DNA from: Exiguobacterium acetylicum DSM 20416
GTDB lineage: Bacteria; Bacillota; Bacilli; Exiguobacteriales; Exiguobacteriaceae
Length of the DNA: 64,000 bases
Reading direction: 5' to 3'
NCBI RefSeq assembly: GCF_000702605.1
Contig: NZ_JNIR01000001.1
Location: 2,036,501-2,100,500, forward strand
This document shows, one piece after another, positions 20,786 through 31,638 of the stretch. The notes under the pieces were generated by a model. The model had not been told where the DNA came from, made no database searches, and was given only the letters and a program-made list of their open reading frames with translations. Each line of letters begins with the position of its first letter. The first letter of the stretch is position 1. The translations under genes and the position numbers were made by a program.

Positions 20786-20812
20786 GTATTTCCCTCTCCT
20801 CTCAAGTAGCTG

Positions 20813-20846
20813 GACGCTTTTTGTCCCGCATGTCATAACGTGTCCC
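20813..20846 (-). promoter_or_regulatory. CggR operator
   Basis: On the minus strand GGGAC-N6-TGAC-N4-GGGAC-N6-CGTC, two tandem half-sites with the spacing of the B. subtilis CggR operator (CGGGAC-N6-TGTC-N4-CGGGAC-N6-TGTC). It lies between the promoter and cggR, so a bound repressor would block elongation. Confidence 0.8.
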
Positions 20847-20861
20847 ACTTGGTACACCGTT

Positions 20862-20890
20862 ATCATAACAGTCCATTTCTCGCCTTGCAA
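20862..20890 (-). promoter_or_regulatory. sigma-A promoter of the cggR-gapA operon
   Basis: TTGCAA (20890-20885), a 17-nt spacer and TATGAT (20867-20862) on the minus strand, upstream of the CggR operator. Confidence 0.8.
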
Positions 20891-20900
20891 GTCTCGTTTC

Positions 20901-21161
20901 TCAAGTTTTTTGAAGTAAGCGTTTTCTTACTGTTTCTGTCTCGAATTTGCCATAACTCCAGATTTCCTCGTCATGCATGACAACGGGAATCTCGTATAAG
21001 AACCGTAGACTGAGCGCTTCATCCTGATCAATGTTGACTTCCTCGAACGTCCATTCCGGAAACTCATCGAGTACGAAGTCGAGTAAGATGGCGGCCTCTT
21101 CACATAGCGTACATCCCGGACGTGAATAGAGTGTTAAGTGTCTGTGTCGTTTTAATCCCAT
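20901..21161 (-). CDS. glutaredoxin-like thiol protein
   Basis: The 86-residue protein has a thioredoxin-type fold start, LTLYSRPGCTLCEEA, with a CxxC pair (about 17-20), and the cis-Pro in EIPVVMHDEE. Proteins of this family of unknown role often sit between rpoN and cggR in Firmicutes. The gene overlaps the 3' end of rpoN by 10 nt and ends just before the cggR promoter, so it is transcribed with rpoN. Confidence 0.85.
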   Translation of the reverse strand: MGLKRHRHLTLYSRPGCTLCEEAAILLDFVLDEFPEWTFEEVNIDQDEALSLRFLYEIPVVMHDEEIWSYGKFETETVRKRLLQKT

Positions 21162-22294
21162 TCTGATTGCGCCTTCCTTTGCTGCATCGTTTTTTTCGTT
21201 AAACCAAGCGCTGTCCGATATTTCGCGACCGTCCGTCGCGCGACTGTCAGACCATCTGCTTGCAAGCGATCTGTCAATTGCTGATCACTTAACGGACGAT
21301 TGCTATGTTGAATGTATTCGGCGATCCGCCGTTTAATCAAAAAACTCGAATCTCCGGTTGTCGTCCGTGAGACGAACAAGTCTTCTAGGGCAACGAGACC
21401 ATGGACCGTCTCGACATACTTCGACGCAATCGCTCGACCAATCGTTGACGGATGATGCCCCGTTGCCTCAGCGACTTGTTTTTTCGTCAATGGCTCAAGA
21501 TACAGTTCTCCCTTGAACCAGCGTTCTTGTCGCTCAAGCAAGACCAAGAGGATGGCATGCATCGTGACACGGCGTCGTTCGTACGCGCGCAAAAAAGGCG
21601 TTGCCTCTTTTAATTCGAGCCACGTCTGATCCGTGTCGAGTGTCATCCAGTTGATTTGAAGTTCTCCATCTAACAGGTGAATCCGCGCTTCTGCTGTCAC
21701 CGGTCGTTCTTCTTTTGGAAGATCCGGTGTCCGGCTCAACCGCGTCAATTGTTTTCGCAACCGCGCTCGATCCTGTTCACTGAACTGCGCGAACACCTGA
21801 CTTGCGGATTCATGTCGCAACCGATTCGTCAGTCCGATCAATTCCGCGTCGTCTAGCTCGATCGCCTGTAACCATTGGCACTCGCGTTCCGAACGGGCAG
21901 CGATGCCGACTGGTTCACATTGTTGTAAGAGTGTCCGTGCCTCTGTAATCGTAGCGACATCGGTCGAGAAGGATGCAGCAAGCTGCTCGTCCGATGTCCG
22001 CATTAAACCGTCCGCTTCTAAATACACGATGAGTTGTTCCGCCATATATCCTATTTCCTGTCTGACTGATTCTAAACGTATTTGTGCAAGAAGCTCGTCT
22101 TCATAGGACGCTAAATTACCCGCCATCTGCTCGAATTCTAGCGAAACCTGATTCGGGTAATGGCGATGCAACCGTCGTTTCAACCGTCGCCATTCCTCCT
22201 CGAGCTCTGACGCTGGTTGTTCAAGCACATGTAACTGATACTGTTGTGACGCCGATAACGTCATCTGTTGCGTCTGTTCCTGGCGTTGATCCAT
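21152..22294 (-). CDS. rpoN: RNA polymerase sigma-54 factor
   Basis: RpoN directs transcription from -24/-12 promoters and needs an enhancer-binding ATPase. From the MDQRQEQ start at 22294 the protein is 380 residues, shorter than the usual 430-480. It has the Gln-rich region I (QQMTLSASQQYQLHVLEQP), a core-binding middle, a helix-turn-helix (KKQVAEATGHHPSTIGRAIASK) and the RpoN box ARRTVAKYR near the C-terminus. The acidic region II is very short. The equivalent in B. subtilis is sigL. No enhancer-binding protein gene lies in the window. Confidence 0.92.
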   Translation of the reverse strand: MDQRQEQTQQMTLSASQQYQLHVLEQPASELEEEWRRLKRRLHRHYPNQVSLEFEQMAGNLASYEDELLAQIRLESVRQEIGYMAEQLIVYLEADGLMRTSDEQLAASFSTDVATITEARTLLQQCEPVGIAARSERECQWLQAIELDDAELIGLTNRLRHESASQVFAQFSEQDRARLRKQLTRLSRTPDLPKEERPVTAEARIHLLDGELQINWMTLDTDQTWLELKEATPFLRAYERRRVTMHAILLVLLERQERWFKGELYLEPLTKKQVAEATGHHPSTIGRAIASKYVETVHGLVALEDLFVSRTTTGDSSFLIKRRIAEYIQHSNRPLSDQQLTDRLQADGLTVARRTVAKYRTALGLTKKTMQQRKAQSEWD

Positions 22295-22396
22295 CGATTC
22301 CCCTCCCCCCACTTCTTATTATAGAAGAAACGTTTTAAAAAACGTGCTCTGAACCCCTTTTGAGTCGCTAGAGAAAAGAAAAGTCATGCTTCCCTA

Positions 22397-22425
22397 TTGC
22401 TTTTCTGAAAAAATGTCGCTATACT
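22397..22425 (+). promoter_or_regulatory. sigma-A promoter of tRNA-Arg
   Basis: TTGCTT (22397-22402), 17 nt, TATACT (22420-22425), about 23 nt upstream of the mature tRNA. Confidence 0.75.
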
Positions 22426-22448
22426 ATTAATTGTTCAGTACATCAGAT

Positions 22449-22524
22449 GCACCCGTAGCTCAGGGGATAGAGCACTGGTTTCCGGTACCAGGTGTCGGGA
22501 GTTCGAATCTCTCCGGGTGTACCA
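22449..22524 (+). tRNA. tRNA-Arg, anticodon CCG
   Basis: A complete 76-nt cloverleaf with encoded CCA. Acceptor GCACCCG pairs with CGGGTGT; D arm GCTC..GAGC; anticodon arm CTGGT-TTCCGGT-ACCAG with CCG at positions 34-36; T arm GGGAG-TTCGAAT-CTCTC. It reads CGG codons. It has its own promoter and terminator. Confidence 0.97.
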
Positions 22525-22537
22525 TTTATTCAACTAC

Positions 22538-22570
22538 AAGGCAATGCCAGCAATGGCGTTGCCTTTTTTC
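22538..22570 (+). terminator. terminator of tRNA-Arg
   Basis: AAGGCAATGCCA, short loop, TGGCGTTGCCTT, then TTTT. Confidence 0.85.
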
Positions 22571-22631
22571 TATACTGATATGTTTCATTTGCCCTTGTAA
22601 TGGAAAAATACCTAAAAGTCGCATCGTATCT

Positions 22632-22661
22632 TTTGACCAATATTGACCAAAGGATTATGAT
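22632..22661 (+). promoter_or_regulatory. clpP promoter with CtsR box
   Basis: TTGACC (22633-22638), 17 nt, TATGAT (22656-22661) form a sigma-A promoter. The heptads TTTGACC (22632-22638) and ATTGACC (22642-22648), three bases apart, match the direct-repeat operator of the heat-shock repressor CtsR and overlap the -35. This predicts heat and protein-stress induction of clpP, as in Bacillus. Confidence 0.85.
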
Positions 22662-22712
22662 AAGGATAAGTCGAATAGGAAGCTACATACCAACTATAAG
22701 GAGGCAAAGACT

Positions 22713-23291
22713 ATGTTAATTCCAACAGTCATCGAACAAACAAACCGCGGGGAACGTGCTTACGATATCTACTCACGTTTGCTAAAAGACCGCATCATTC
22801 TTCTCGGGAGCGCGATTGACGACAACGTCGCCAACTCAGTCGTTGCCCAACTTCTGTTCTTAGCAGCAGAAGATCCAGATAAAGAAATCTCGCTTTACAT
22901 CAACAGCCCAGGTGGTTCAATCACTGCCGGTATGGCGATTTACGATACAATGAACTTCATCAAACCACAAGTTTCAACAATTTGTATCGGTATGGCAGCA
23001 TCGATGGGTGCGTTCTTGCTCCAAGCGGGCGCAAAAGGAAAACGTTTCGCGTTACCAAACGCTGAAATCATGATCCACCAACCGCTCGGTGGTACACAAG
23101 GTCAAGCATCGGATATCAAAATCCATGCGGAGCGTATCATCAAAATGCGTGAGCACCTCAATAAAATCATGGCTGAAAACACAGGACAACCACTTGAAGT
23201 CATCGAACGCGATACAGAGCGTGACAACTTCATGTCAGCACAAGCTGCTGCTGACTACGGTCTCATCGACCGCGTCATGGAACGTGCATAA
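22713..23291 (+). CDS. clpP: ATP-dependent Clp protease proteolytic subunit
   Basis: ClpP forms the barrel that degrades proteins unfolded by ClpC, ClpX or ClpE. The 192-residue protein has the catalytic triad Ser97 (GMAASMGAF), His122 (MIHQPLGG) and Asp171 (TERDNFMS). It starts [10 protein letters not shown] after ATAAGGAGGC. It is a single-gene unit under CtsR control with its own terminator. Confidence 0.98.
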   Translation: MLIPTVIEQTNRGERAYDIYSRLLKDRIILLGSAIDDNVANSVVAQLLFLAAEDPDKEISLYINSPGGSITAGMAIYDTMNFIKPQVSTICIGMAASMGAFLLQAGAKGKRFALPNAEIMIHQPLGGTQGQASDIKIHAERIIKMREHLNKIMAENTGQPLEVIERDTERDNFMSAQAAADYGLIDRVMERA

Positions 23292-23301
23292 GTCATCCAG
23301 A

Positions 23302-23329
23302 GTGTCTCCTTCGGGAGGCACTTTTTTTG
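23302..23329 (+). terminator. terminator of clpP
   Basis: GTGTCTCC-TTCG-GGAGGCAC followed by TTTTTTT. Confidence 0.92.
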
Positions 23330-23368
23330 TATCCATAGGAAAGCGAAGCCTTGTCGGTTATCGTTGCA

Positions 23369-23403
23369 TACAAAAAAACCTCCCGTTCCTTATAGAACGA
23401 GAG
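23369..23403 (-). terminator. terminator of the RHH gene
   Basis: On the minus strand ACCTCTCGTTC, loop, GAACGGGAGGT, then TTTTTTT, just past the stop at 23412. Confidence 0.85.
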
Positions 23404-23411
23404 GTCGATGA

Positions 23412-23648
23412 TCAGTCGATCAAGTCTGTGATGTCTGAAACGATATCGTGGTTTTCACGAATCAGCGAGTAGATCGCGTTCGCATGTGGCGAAAGCTCTT
23501 CCTCTGCTTGTAATTGTTTCAGGAATAAAGATGTTGCGAACGCAACGAGTGTGCTTTTCGGTACACCGATTGATTTTGCTTTTTTTGTTAACACTTCATC
23601 AAACTTCGCATCGACTGTCAGCGAAATACGTTTCTTTTCGTTAGCCAT
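23412..23648 (-). CDS. small ribbon-helix-helix-like protein
   Basis: The 78-residue protein contains an N-terminal strand RISLTVDAKFDE, then two helices (VLTKKAKSIGVPKSTLVAFATSLFL), the pattern of CopG/Arc DNA-binding proteins. The acidic C-terminal third is probably not part of the fold. It sits between clpP and whiA, where Bacillus has crh and yvcN. I see no toxin partner, so a free-standing regulator is more likely than an antitoxin. Function is unknown. Confidence 0.6.
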   Translation of the reverse strand: MANEKKRISLTVDAKFDEVLTKKAKSIGVPKSTLVAFATSLFLKQLQAEEELSPHANAIYSLIRENHDIVSDITDLID

Positions 23649-23730
23649 TTCAAAAACTCCTTAATTCGAACATTTAGTTGCATCGACTATATATTATAGT
23701 AGACTATGGTTCATCCCGCAAGCGACCCTC

Positions 23731-24687
23731 TTATAAGGCCCCTGTCATCGACTCTCCATTTCGTACTTTTTCAGCGATTTGATCAATCTTCCGCAACCGG
23801 TGATTGATCCCTGATTTTGAGATGGAGCCGCTTTCGACCATCTCTCCGAGTTCTTGTAACGTCACGTCTTGATGTGTCACACGCAAGATCGCGATCTCCT
23901 TCAGCTTATCCGGTAAGACATCGAGCCCGACCGTCCGCTCAAGGAACTTGATGTTCTCGACTTGGCGTAATGCCGCACCGACCGTTTTGTTGAGGTTTGC
24001 CGTCTCACAGTTGACGAGACGGTTGACCGAGTTACGCATATCTTTTAAGATCCGGACGTCCTCGAACCGTAGCATCGATTGTGTCGCATCAACGAGCTTG
24101 AGGAAATCGGAAATCTTTTCGCTCTCCTTGATGTAGAGGATGTGTCCCTTTTTCCGTTCGATCGCCTTCGCGTTCAAATCAAAGACGTTTGATAAACCAC
24201 GGAGCGCCGCATTGTGCTCCTCATATAAGCTGAAAATCTCCAAGTGATACGACGACGTCGCCGGATTGTTGAGCGAGCCCCCGGCGAGAAACGCTCCTCG
24301 TAAATACGCGCGCGCTTTGCGTTCGTCGTTGAGGATCGTGTCACTGATGGAACGAATCATCGTGAACCCTTCCCCTAAAATCCCGAGGTCTTGTAAAATC
24401 TTGTCCGCTTGTTGTTTGACGCGGACGATATAGACATTATTCTTTTTCAGACGCATTTTCTTCCGCACGAGCAGATCGAGATGGACCCCGTATGCTTTTT
24501 TCAGCAATGAGTAGATCCGACGAGCAATCGAGGCATTCTCGGTCGAGATATCGAGTGTCAGACCACGTCCGAGACCGAACGAGATTGCACCGTTCATCCG
24601 GGCGAGCGCCGCGAGTTCCGCCTTCATCTCGTGATCGGTGATCGGAATCTGCGTTAATTCTTTTTTGACTTCTGAGGCAAAGCTCAT
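23731..24687 (-). CDS. whiA: DNA-binding protein WhiA
   Basis: WhiA pairs a degenerate LAGLIDADG homing-endonuclease-like domain with a C-terminal helix-turn-helix. In Bacillus it affects cell division and chromosome segregation. The 318-residue protein starts [14 protein letters not shown]. It has the [10 protein letters not shown] motif near 130-140 and a C-terminal HTH ([27 protein letters not shown]). It overlaps yvcK by 4 nt. Confidence 0.96.
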   Translation of the reverse strand: MSFASEVKKELTQIPITDHEMKAELAALARMNGAISFGLGRGLTLDISTENASIARRIYSLLKKAYGVHLDLLVRKKMRLKKNNVYIVRVKQQADKILQDLGILGEGFTMIRSISDTILNDERKARAYLRGAFLAGGSLNNPATSSYHLEIFSLYEEHNAALRGLSNVFDLNAKAIERKKGHILYIKESEKISDFLKLVDATQSMLRFEDVRILKDMRNSVNRLVNCETANLNKTVGAALRQVENIKFLERTVGLDVLPDKLKEIAILRVTHQDVTLQELGEMVESGSISKSGINHRLRKIDQIAEKVRNGESMTGAL

Positions 24688-25682
24688 GTCAGCTCCTCCT
24701 TTCCTTCGAGTTGACGCATCCGTCGAATCGACAACACCTTTCGCATGACGAGGCTTGCGACGGCATCTGAGTCATGACGGATGAAATGATGATTGTAGTC
24801 GACGATATCGTCTGCCAGCACTTCAACGCCAGCAAGCTCGAATTGTTTTTCATTATAGGTGACGATGTCAGCGTGATCCTTCTGGTATTTCTTCAGGTAA
24901 CTCGCATCGATCGATTCGTTGTTGACGATGATCGTATCAACGACGCCTTGTCCGAGGAAGCGTTCGAGTGCCGCTAAATGCTCATTGGCTGTGAACGCCG
25001 TCGTCTCGCCGGGTTGCGTCATGACGTTACAGATATAGACGACCGGAGCTAACGATTGTTGGATTGCTTCCCGGATCTCATCGATCAGGACATTTGGGAT
25101 GATACTCGTATAGAGACTACCCGGACCAAGGACGATGACATCGGCATCAAGAATTGCCTGAATCGCTTCCGGAACCGGTCGGACATCTTGTTCTTCGAGG
25201 AAGATCCGTTCGATCTTCTTGCCAACCTTCGGGATCAACGACTCGCCTTTGACGATCGTTCCGTCCTCGAACTCGGCACATAACGTGATCGTCCGTTCCG
25301 TCGCCGGATAGACCTTTCCTTCTGCGTTCAACAGTTGTCCCATGACGCCAATCGCTTCGACGAACGAACCGTTACAAAGCTGAGTCGCTGCTGTCAGCAT
25401 CAGGTTTCCGAGCGAATGCCCGTGTAATCCTTCCCCGGTCTCGAACCGGTATTGCATGATTCGGTCCATCAACGTCTCCGACTTCGATAAGGAGACGATG
25501 ACGTTTCGGATATCGCCTGGCGGTAACATGTTGAATTCCGTCCGCAGACGACCAGAACTGCCCCCGTCATCGGCGACCGTGACGATGGCTGTGATGTCGA
25601 GCGGGTAATGTTTCAGTCCACGAAGAAGCGTCGAGAGTCCTGTCCCGCCACCGATGGCGACGACTTTACGTTCCCATTTCAT
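24684..25682 (-). CDS. yvcK: gluconeogenesis factor YvcK (CofD-like)
   Basis: YvcK is a UDP-sugar-binding protein needed for growth on gluconeogenic carbon and for cell shape in Bacillus. The 332-residue protein starts [19 protein letters not shown], with [14 protein letters not shown] and GHSLGNLML as hallmark motifs. I chose the ATG at 25682, 7 nt after GGAGG; a GTG just upstream is possible. It overlaps the rapZ stop and the whiA start, so the three genes form a coupled operon. Confidence 0.95.
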   Translation of the reverse strand: MKWERKVVAIGGGTGLSTLLRGLKHYPLDITAIVTVADDGGSSGRLRTEFNMLPPGDIRNVIVSLSKSETLMDRIMQYRFETGEGLHGHSLGNLMLTAATQLCNGSFVEAIGVMGQLLNAEGKVYPATERTITLCAEFEDGTIVKGESLIPKVGKKIERIFLEEQDVRPVPEAIQAILDADVIVLGPGSLYTSIIPNVLIDEIREAIQQSLAPVVYICNVMTQPGETTAFTANEHLAALERFLGQGVVDTIIVNNESIDASYLKKYQKDHADIVTYNEKQFELAGVEVLADDIVDYNHHFIRHDSDAVASLVMRKVLSIRRMRQLEGKEELT

Positions 25683-26551
25683 CACTTCTCCTCCTTCGCA
25701 TACACATAATCCCGGTGATTGGTCTCGATGTGATACTGCGTCGCGAATTCTTTACTGATCGCTTCCGCGAATGTGATCGAGCGATGTTTCCCGCCTGTAC
25801 AACCGAGAGCGATGACGAGTTGTGACTTCCCTTCCCGCTCGTATTGTGGAATCAGGAACTCGAGCAAATCGACGAGTTTTTTATAGAACAGCTTCGCTTC
25901 CGGCCACTGCATGACGTAGGACGCGACTTCCTCGTCGAGTCCCGTCTTTGGACGCAGCTCTGGAATGTAGAACGGATTCGGTAAGAAGCGCAGGTCAAAG
26001 ACGAGATCGGCATCAAGCGGTAAGCCGTGTTTGAACCCGAACGACATGACGTTGACTGTGAACGGAATCCGTGTCCCTTCCGTGAACTCCTTCAAGAGAC
26101 GTTCTTTCAGTGCAAGCGGCTTGATGTCACTCGTATCAATCAGCATCTGTGCCTTATCACGGAATCCTTCGAGCAACGTCCGCTCACGTTCGATTCCAAT
26201 CAATGGGGAATCCGTCGGTGCGAGCGGATGCGAACGGCGCGATTCTTTGTAACGACGTACGAGGACATCGTTTCGTGCATCAAGATACAACATCCGGATT
26301 TGTAAGTCCGTTTTCTTTAAATCCTCATAGACGACAAAAAAGCTGTCGATGAAATCACGCGCGCGGGTATCGATGGCAACGGCGATTTTAGGACGCACTT
26401 GTCCAATGACTTCGATGAGATGCGGCAGTAACGTCGGGGGTAGATTGTCGACACAAAAATAGCCTAAGTCCTCAAAGCTGTTCATTGCGACAGTCTTCCC
26501 AGCCCCACTCATACCCGTGATGATGACAAGTTGCGGTTGATTCTGTTCCAT
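25682..26551 (-). CDS. rapZ: RNase adapter / nucleotide-binding protein RapZ (YvcJ)
   Basis: This is a P-loop NTPase of 289 residues. Walker A is [10 protein letters not shown] (about 13-22). Its C-terminal domain has [23 protein letters not shown] and GCTGGKHRS. In enterobacteria RapZ guides RNase E to a small RNA; in B. subtilis YvcJ affects competence. The role in this organism is not evident from sequence. It is first in the rapZ-yvcK-whiA operon. Confidence 0.95.
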   Translation of the reverse strand: MEQNQPQLVIITGMSGAGKTVAMNSFEDLGYFCVDNLPPTLLPHLIEVIGQVRPKIAVAIDTRARDFIDSFFVVYEDLKKTDLQIRMLYLDARNDVLVRRYKESRRSHPLAPTDSPLIGIERERTLLEGFRDKAQMLIDTSDIKPLALKERLLKEFTEGTRIPFTVNVMSFGFKHGLPLDADLVFDLRFLPNPFYIPELRPKTGLDEEVASYVMQWPEAKLFYKKLVDLLEFLIPQYEREGKSQLVIALGCTGGKHRSITFAEAISKEFATQYHIETNHRDYVYAKEEK

Positions 26552-26610
26552 CTTTTCGCCCTCCAGACAACAGTTCCGTGTGTATTTTTCACTTCTTTCT
26601 CAGTATATCA

Positions 26611-26660
26611 TAAAAAAAGAGCCAGCTTCACTGAAGTCTCCTTCAATGAAACTGGTTCGA
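26611..26660 (-). terminator. terminator of trxB
   Basis: GAACCAGTTTCATTGAAG, loop GAGA, CTTCAGTGAAGCTGGCTC, then TTTTTTT on the minus strand. It is a long stem with a few mismatches. Confidence 0.85.
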
Positions 26661-26662
26661 TA

Positions 26663-29171
<2,509 letters not shown>

Positions 29172-29252
29172 GATTCAAGCCCCCATAAATAGTAAACTGG
29201 TTTCGTAGTTGCAGACACAAGAATACCCTATCTCTAGGAGGCATGCAACAGA

Positions 29253-29283
29253 AAAAAACGCCGGAGTTCATCCCCAGCGTTTT
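29253..29283 (-). terminator. terminator overlapping the kapB stop codon
   Basis: On the minus strand AACGCTGGGGATGAACTCCGGCGTT followed by TTTTT. The 5' arm of the hairpin contains the last codons and the stop of kapB, so a ribosome finishing translation could disturb folding of the terminator. Confidence 0.75.
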
Positions 29284-29648
29284 GCATAAATCGATTCCAG
29301 TTCTTTGTAATTCTCTAAGCATTTTCGTACAAAAGCATCCGTCTCTGGATTCAGTCCTTCAAGACGTGCCACGTCCTTGTCATATGCTTGCCGTAAGCTC
29401 GTCGCATAATCCGGAATCTCTCCGTCATATGCATAAACGACTGCGGGCGAAACCGTGATCTTTTCGTGCTTATGCAAGGCGGTCCGGATATGGAAGAGCG
29501 GGACATCGACTTGGTTCGGCTGATGAAGATCCCCTTGAACAGGATGCTTCTCGACAGCCAACACCTCAACGACGAGACCTTGTGGACGTTCGGCGAATAA
29601 TCTTCCGAAATACTTTCCTGTCTTATACGTAAAGCGGATGTGCGTCAT
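29268..29648 (-). CDS. kapB: kinase-associated protein B (KapB)
   Basis: In B. subtilis KapB is needed for activity of the sporulation histidine kinase KinB. The 126-residue protein has the family core YKTGKYFGRL..VLAVEKHPVQGDLHQPNQVDVPLFH and the later EIPDY segment. No lipobox is present at its N-terminus, so calling it a lipoprotein would be unjustified here. This organism type is not known for sporulation, so the role is probably different. It starts after AAGAAGGAAAAAAG. Confidence 0.8.
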   Translation of the reverse strand: MTHIRFTYKTGKYFGRLFAERPQGLVVEVLAVEKHPVQGDLHQPNQVDVPLFHIRTALHKHEKITVSPAVVYAYDGEIPDYATSLRQAYDKDVARLEGLNPETDAFVRKCLENYKELESIYAKRWG

Positions 29649-29678
29649 CTTTTTTCCTTCTTCCTTCTCACAGTTTTG

Positions 29679-30161
29679 TCACATTTCATGCCGGCGAAGC
29701 GGCTGACTCGAGACCCGTTCGTTCGGTGCAATGTCCCGGTGAACGACAGATCCGGCACCAACGACGGCACCATCTCCGATCGTTACGCCGGGTAGAATCG
29801 TCACGTTCGCACCAATCAAGACGTTGCTTCCGATGACGACGTCACCTAAACGGTACTCCGTCGTCAAATATTCATGACAGAGAATCGTCGTATTGAAGCC
29901 GATGATCGTATTGTCACCAATCGTGATCCTCTCTGGGAACATCGTGTCCGGCATCACCATCAAGGCAAGCGCCGTCTTCTCGCCGATCTTCATCCGGAGG
30001 CATGTCCGGTAGAGCGCGTTCTTGAAACGAAGCGACGGAGCGAACCGACCGATCGTGATGATCGTAAAGCACCACATCACTTTAAAGAACGACACGGTCT
30101 GGTACATGTGCCAGAGCGGATTCGTCGTACCGACCTGAAACCGATCAGTTCGCCGTGCCAT
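29679..30161 (-). CDS. hexapeptide-repeat acetyltransferase (YvoF-like)
   Basis: The 160-residue protein has a left-handed beta-helix signature: repeated I-G-(D/S)-N-x-x-(I/L) turns (ITIGDNTIIG, VVIGSNVLIGANVTI, VTIGDGAVVGAGSVV), typical of acyl- or acetyltransferases using CoA donors. It sits after ppaX as yvoF does in B. subtilis, overlapping ppaX by 17 nt. I chose the MARRTDRF start at 30161, as longer starts run deep into ppaX. The substrate is unknown. Confidence 0.85.
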   Translation of the reverse strand: MARRTDRFQVGTTNPLWHMYQTVSFFKVMWCFTIITIGRFAPSLRFKNALYRTCLRMKIGEKTALALMVMPDTMFPERITIGDNTIIGFNTTILCHEYLTTEYRLGDVVIGSNVLIGANVTILPGVTIGDGAVVGAGSVVHRDIAPNERVSSQPLRRHEM

Positions 30162-30801
30162 TTTGTTCCTCCAGCCAAGTAGCAAGATGATCCATCGAAT
30201 CAATGATGACATCCGGTTCGAGGGCTTCTAAATACGCACGACCTTTGATTGCCCAACCGACCGCGACCGTCTTCAGTCCCGCGTTCTTACCACCGAGAAT
30301 GTCCGTATCGTTGTCACCGACCATGATCGTTTCGTCTGCCGTTGCTCCAAGCAACTGCATCGCTTTTTCGAATGGCTCAACGGCTGGTTTTTCTTCCGTT
30401 ACGTCGTCGGCTGCAATGACAGCATCAAAGAGTGATGTCAATCCGAACAACTCGATACCGCGAAGAGCGACACGACGACTTTTCGACGTCACGACCGCCA
30501 TCTTGTATCCTGCTTCATGCAGACGACGTAATCCGTCAAGCACACCTGGATACTCGAGCACGAGCGCGTCATGCATCGCGATGTTGTAGCTGCGGTAAAA
30601 AGCGACCATCTCTTTCCACTGTTCTGCATTCATCGCCGAGAACGATTTTTCTAGCGTCGGACCGATGAACGGAAGCAGTTCCGCTTCCGTGAACGTCCGG
30701 TCCGGATAATAGTAACTGAGCGTATGCTCGAAGCTTTTTAAGATCAATGGATTCGTGTCGATCAACGTTCCATCTAAATCAAACAGTAGCGTGCGAATCA
30801 T
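30145..30801 (-). CDS. ppaX: pyrophosphatase PpaX (HAD family)
   Basis: PpaX hydrolyses the pyrophosphate produced when HPrK/P dephosphorylates P-Ser-HPr. The 218-residue HAD hydrolase has motif I LLFDLDGTLIDT with nucleophile Asp, motif II VVTSKSRR, motif III Lys in EEKPAVEPF and motif IV MVGDNDTDILGG. Its location two genes after hprK supports this role over a generic phosphoglycolate phosphatase. Confidence 0.93.
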   Translation of the reverse strand: MIRTLLFDLDGTLIDTNPLILKSFEHTLSYYYPDRTFTEAELLPFIGPTLEKSFSAMNAEQWKEMVAFYRSYNIAMHDALVLEYPGVLDGLRRLHEAGYKMAVVTSKSRRVALRGIELFGLTSLFDAVIAADDVTEEKPAVEPFEKAMQLLGATADETIMVGDNDTDILGGKNAGLKTVAVGWAIKGRAYLEALEPDVIIDSMDHLATWLEEQNGTAN

Positions 30802-30804
30802 CGA

Positions 30805-31638
30805 TTACTTCGCCTCCTTTTTCGAACCGTCCAAGTAACGAACGGCGTTGCGGCGAACGACCATCATGATCACACCGAAGATGATCAAACAGATTGAGAC
30901 GATTTGCGCCGTCCGGAGTCCATCTCCCATCAACAGACTGTCCGTCCGGAGACCTTCGATATAGTAGCGTCCGATTGAATACCACACGAGATAACCAAGG
31001 AAGATATACCCACGACGTGGATTGAACTTCATCCGCCAGACGATCAACAGAATGACACCGATGATGTTCCAGATGCTTTCATAGAGGAACGTCGGTAAAT
31101 AGTATGTTCCATCAATGTACATCTGGTTAACGATCCAGTTCGGCAAGTGGAGCGTATCTTGTAAGTACGACCATGTCGTTTCGCCACCGTGTGCTTCTTG
31201 GTTGAAGAAGTTGCCCCAGCGTCCGACCGCTTGACCGAACAAGAGCGATGGTGCCAAGATATCGGCGATTTGCCAGAACGAGATCTTTTTCTTACGCGTA
31301 TAGATGATGACCGTCAAAATCGCACCGATGATCGCACCGTGGATCGCGATCCCACCTTGGCGGATGTTGATGATTTGGTCAAGATGTTGACTATAGTAGT
31401 TCCACTCAAACGCGACGTAGTAAATCCGGGCACAGATGATACTGATCGGAATCGACCAGATGACGACATCAACCGCATACTCTTCGTTGAAGCCGATTCG
31501 CTTCGATTCGAAAATTGCAATCAACAGTCCAACGACCGCACCGAGTGCGATGACGATCCCGTACCAGTAAATCGGTACAGGACCGAGTTCGATCGCCACA
31601 CGGTCAAACGTTGGTTGTACAGAGGCTAAAGTTCCCAT
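30805..31638 (-). CDS. lgt: prolipoprotein diacylglyceryl transferase
   Basis: Lgt attaches diacylglycerol to the lipobox Cys of lipoproteins at the membrane. The 277-residue multi-spanning protein has the Lgt signature GRWGNFFNQEAHGG (about 140-153), with the catalytic His-containing region and GGIAIHGAIIG upstream. The ATG at 31638 overlaps the hprK stop (TGATG), so it is translationally coupled. RbsB and the cytochrome c lipoprotein in this window are likely substrates. Confidence 0.97.
   Translation of the reverse strand: MGTLASVQPTFDRVAIELGPVPIYWYGIVIALGAVVGLLIAIFESKRIGFNEEYAVDVVIWSIPISIICARIYYVAFEWNYYSQHLDQIINIRQGGIAIHGAIIGAILTVIIYTRKKKISFWQIADILAPSLLFGQAVGRWGNFFNQEAHGGETTWSYLQDTLHLPNWIVNQMYIDGTYYLPTFLYESIWNIIGVILLIVWRMKFNPRRGYIFLGYLVWYSIGRYYIEGLRTDSLLMGDGLRTAQIVSICLIIFGVIMMVVRRNAVRYLDGSKKEAK

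Noticed and set aside
20850-20870. cre-like sequence TGATAACGGTGTAC in the cggR promoter
   Set aside because: It misses the final CA of the consensus and overlaps the -10. I consider it chance next to a clear CggR operator.
23412-23648. Antitoxin of a toxin-antitoxin pair
   Set aside because: The fold resembles RHH antitoxins, but no toxin gene is adjacent on either side (clpP and whiA flank it).
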